From: Desulfovibrio sp.
GTDB lineage: Bacteria > Desulfobacterota > Desulfovibrionia > Desulfovibrionales > Desulfovibrionaceae
Reading direction: 5' to 3'
Length of the DNA: 38,505 nucleotides
NCBI GenBank assembly: GCA_028708865.1
Contig: JAQVYA010000011.1
Coordinates: 1 to 38,505, forward strand
In this document: positions 36,547-38,505 of the stretch, in pieces
How positions within the stretch are numbered: the stretch's first letter is position 1
Layout: the number at the start of each line of letters is the position of its first letter
Position numbers and translations under genes: made by a program
The notes under the pieces: model-generated
What the model was told of the DNA's origin: nothing
Database searches by the model: none
The model's input: only the letters and a program-made list of their open reading frames with translations

Positions 36547-38076
36547 ATGGAAAAACGTGCCTGTTCTCTTTCTCCGTCCTGGTCCGGGTCAAAGCGCTCT
36601 TGTGGCCCTGCCATCCGCATATTGGCCGTGGCCCTGGTGCTCTTGCTGGCCTCGGGTTGCGCCTCGCGCCCTTTACGCGGGCACGTGGCGGAATTGACCA
36701 CGCTGCCCCAGGACCTGACCGCATACCTGGATTCTACAGGGGCGCAACGGCGGCTGGTGGAGCCTCAACGTCAAGACCGCATGGCTCGTGATTTTCTGGC
36801 GGCGTTCTTTTCTCCCTGGTCCCGCTCCGGCCCGAGCTTTGCGGCCACGGAATTTTCGCCTTACCTGCGGCAGGCCGCGTCCGGCCGAATTTTCGGGGAA
36901 AACACCTTGCCCCGCCCATCAGACTGGGGCAGGGAGCTTCAGGACAACGCCGCCCTGGACCAGTTCCCCAACCTGGGAGCCCGAGCCCTGGCCGTGAACC
37001 ATTCCTCGCTGCGCCTGCTGCCTTCCATGGCCCCCATGTTCAAGGACTTCCAACTGCCGGGCCAGGGATATCCCTTTGACCTGGCCCAGAACAGCGCGGT
37101 GTGGGCGGGTACGCCTTTGCTTGTCTCTCACATGACCCGGGACAATGCCTGGGCCTTGGTGGAAACATGGTATGCCAAGGGCTGGATGCCTGTGGATGAT
37201 CTGGGATTCGTGAACCCGGACCAGGTGCAGCGGTACCGGAACGGAGTCTTTGTCTCCGTAGTGCAGGACCGGATTCCTATTCGGGGCTGTCTTTCTCTTG
37301 TGCCCGATTCTGCCCGGCCTGATTCCCCTTTGTTTTTGCAATACGCCCGCATCGGCATGATCCTGCCTGCGTGGCCGGGGGCGGCTGTCCCGGGCTCCCC
37401 GGATGCGCCGCAGGGAATGCCTCAGGACGCGCCTCAAAGTACGCCTTCGAATGCGCCTTGGAATTCCCGCCTCGATCCGGTTCCCTCCTCCCCCTGGACG
37501 CTGATGGTTCCAAGGCGATTGCCGGACGGCCGCGCCGTGTTCCTGCCCGGTACGCTGCCCGCGGCGTCGGCAGCGCTTTTTCCGCTGGAACTGAGCACGT
37601 GGAATCTGGCCGTCGTGGGCAACCAGATGATGGGCCAACCGTATGGTTGGGGTGGACTATTCCGGAATCGGGACTGTTCCTCCACGCTCCAGGACCTGTT
37701 TGCCGCGTTCGGCCTGGCCCTGCCGCGCAACTCCCGAGCCCAGGCCGAGGCTGGCCGATTCGTGAATCTTGACGGCCTGCGCCCGGCGGAAAAGCTGGCT
37801 AGGCTCCGCACGGCTCCCCCGCTGACCACCCTGGTATACAAGCCGGGCCACATCATGCTCCTGGCCGGGACATGGCAGGGAAGCCCCCTGATTTTTCATA
37901 ATATGTGGGGCCTGCGCAGCACGGCCATGAGCGGGCCCACGCCCGGACGCATCGTGCTGGGGCGCACCGTGGTCACCAGCTTGCTCCCGGGCCGGGAACA
38001 TCCGGATCTTGATCCCCGAACCGGGCCGCTGATCAACGGCGTCACCGGCATGACGCTGCTGTTGGAATCCAATTGA
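36547..38076 (+). CDS. SH3-domain NlpC/P60 family lipoprotein (cell wall hydrolase)
   Basis: LAVALVLLLASGCASRP lipobox; SH3-like region; GQPYGWGGLFRNRDCSSTLQDLFAAFGLALPRNSRAQ (catalytic Cys) and KPGHIMLLAG (His). Confidence 0.92.
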   Translation: MEKRACSLSPSWSGSKRSCGPAIRILAVALVLLLASGCASRPLRGHVAELTTLPQDLTAYLDSTGAQRRLVEPQRQDRMARDFLAAFFSPWSRSGPSFAATEFSPYLRQAASGRIFGENTLPRPSDWGRELQDNAALDQFPNLGARALAVNHSSLRLLPSMAPMFKDFQLPGQGYPFDLAQNSAVWAGTPLLVSHMTRDNAWALVETWYAKGWMPVDDLGFVNPDQVQRYRNGVFVSVVQDRIPIRGCLSLVPDSARPDSPLFLQYARIGMILPAWPGAAVPGSPDAPQGMPQDAPQSTPSNAPWNSRLDPVPSSPWTLMVPRRLPDGRAVFLPGTLPAASAALFPLELSTWNLAVVGNQMMGQPYGWGGLFRNRDCSSTLQDLFAAFGLALPRNSRAQAEAGRFVNLDGLRPAEKLARLRTAPPLTTLVYKPGHIMLLAGTWQGSPLIFHNMWGLRSTAMSGPTPGRIVLGRTVVTSLLPGREHPDLDPRTGPLINGVTGMTLLLESN

Positions 38077-38129
38077 CGCTGGCAATCGACGGGGCGTGCT
38101 GCTATCTTTGCCCCGGAGGAACGCTGGGA

Positions 38130-38505
38130 GTGCATATCGTGAAGCAACGGGTCTGGAACACCACCGTACCCAACCGCATGTCCGAGCTGGCCCGCCTGGC
38201 CCGGGAGGCGGAGCGCTTCATGCTGGGCTGCATGCTGTCCGAACGCAGCCGGTTCACTGTGCACATGGTCATTGAGGAGCTGGTCACCAACTGCATCAAA
38301 TATTCCTTTCCCGATGCGGAAGAACATTTCATCCGCCTGACCCTGGAACTGGATGGACGCTGCCTGCGCCTGACCCTGGCGGACGACGGCCACGAATTCG
38401 ACCCGCGCCACGCCCCCCGCGCCTGCCTGGACTGCGCCCTGTGCGAAGCCCCGGTGGGCGGCCTGGGCCTGAGCATGGTCCGCTCCGTGGCTCGGGAGTT
38501 CGCTT
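38130..38505 (+). CDS. ATP-binding anti-sigma factor / serine-protein kinase RsbW-like (HATPase_c), truncated at window edge
   Basis: GTG start (38130 or 38139) after ggagga/gggag; IEELVTNCIKYSFPDAEEHFIRLTLELDGRCLRLTLADDGHEFDP...VGGLGLSMVRSVAREFA; absent from supplied ORF track. Confidence 0.85.
   Translation, partial: MHIVKQRVWNTTVPNRMSELARLAREAERFMLGCMLSERSRFTVHMVIEELVTNCIKYSFPDAEEHFIRLTLELDGRCLRLTLADDGHEFDPRHAPRACLDCALCEAPVGGLGLSMVRSVAREFA

Overview
The window is a GC-rich chromosomal segment from a bacterium that looks like a sulfate reducer (Desulfovibrionales-like, inferred from gene content). I see no rRNA, tRNA, CRISPR array, IS element or prophage. About 30 protein genes can be supported. 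They include partial larB, a BvgS-like sensor kinase with a split-off receiver, hcp, an MCP, acs, a degenerate-receiver LytTR regulator, metE behind a cobalamin riboswitch, metF, two metallophosphoesterases, pgeF, 5-FCL, rlmH, a peroxiredoxin, an M16C protease, ilvD, a TPR lipoprotein, two orphan solute-binding proteins, an NlpC/P60 lipoprotein and an edge-truncated RsbW-like ATPase that is missing from the ORF track. The observations most worth following up are: (1) a minus-strand SLOG-like / GS-like amidoligase / PuuD-like glutamine amidotransferase gene set, a plausible unexplored amide-metabolite system; (2) a stand-alone bacterial CULT (cereblon-type, Trp-cage) protein divergent from a Cys-rich gene; (3) a modular 168-bp, four-hairpin intergenic repeat present as tandem dimers at two loci, plus a diverged copy, with compensatory stem changes; (4) a LytTR regulator whose receiver has lost its phosphorylation residues, encoded upstream of acs; (5) a probable -1 frame disruption in a GGDEF protein; (6) an RsbW-like ATPase with CxxCxxC in the ATP lid. 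All coordinates, alignments and identities were read by eye, and no searches were run.
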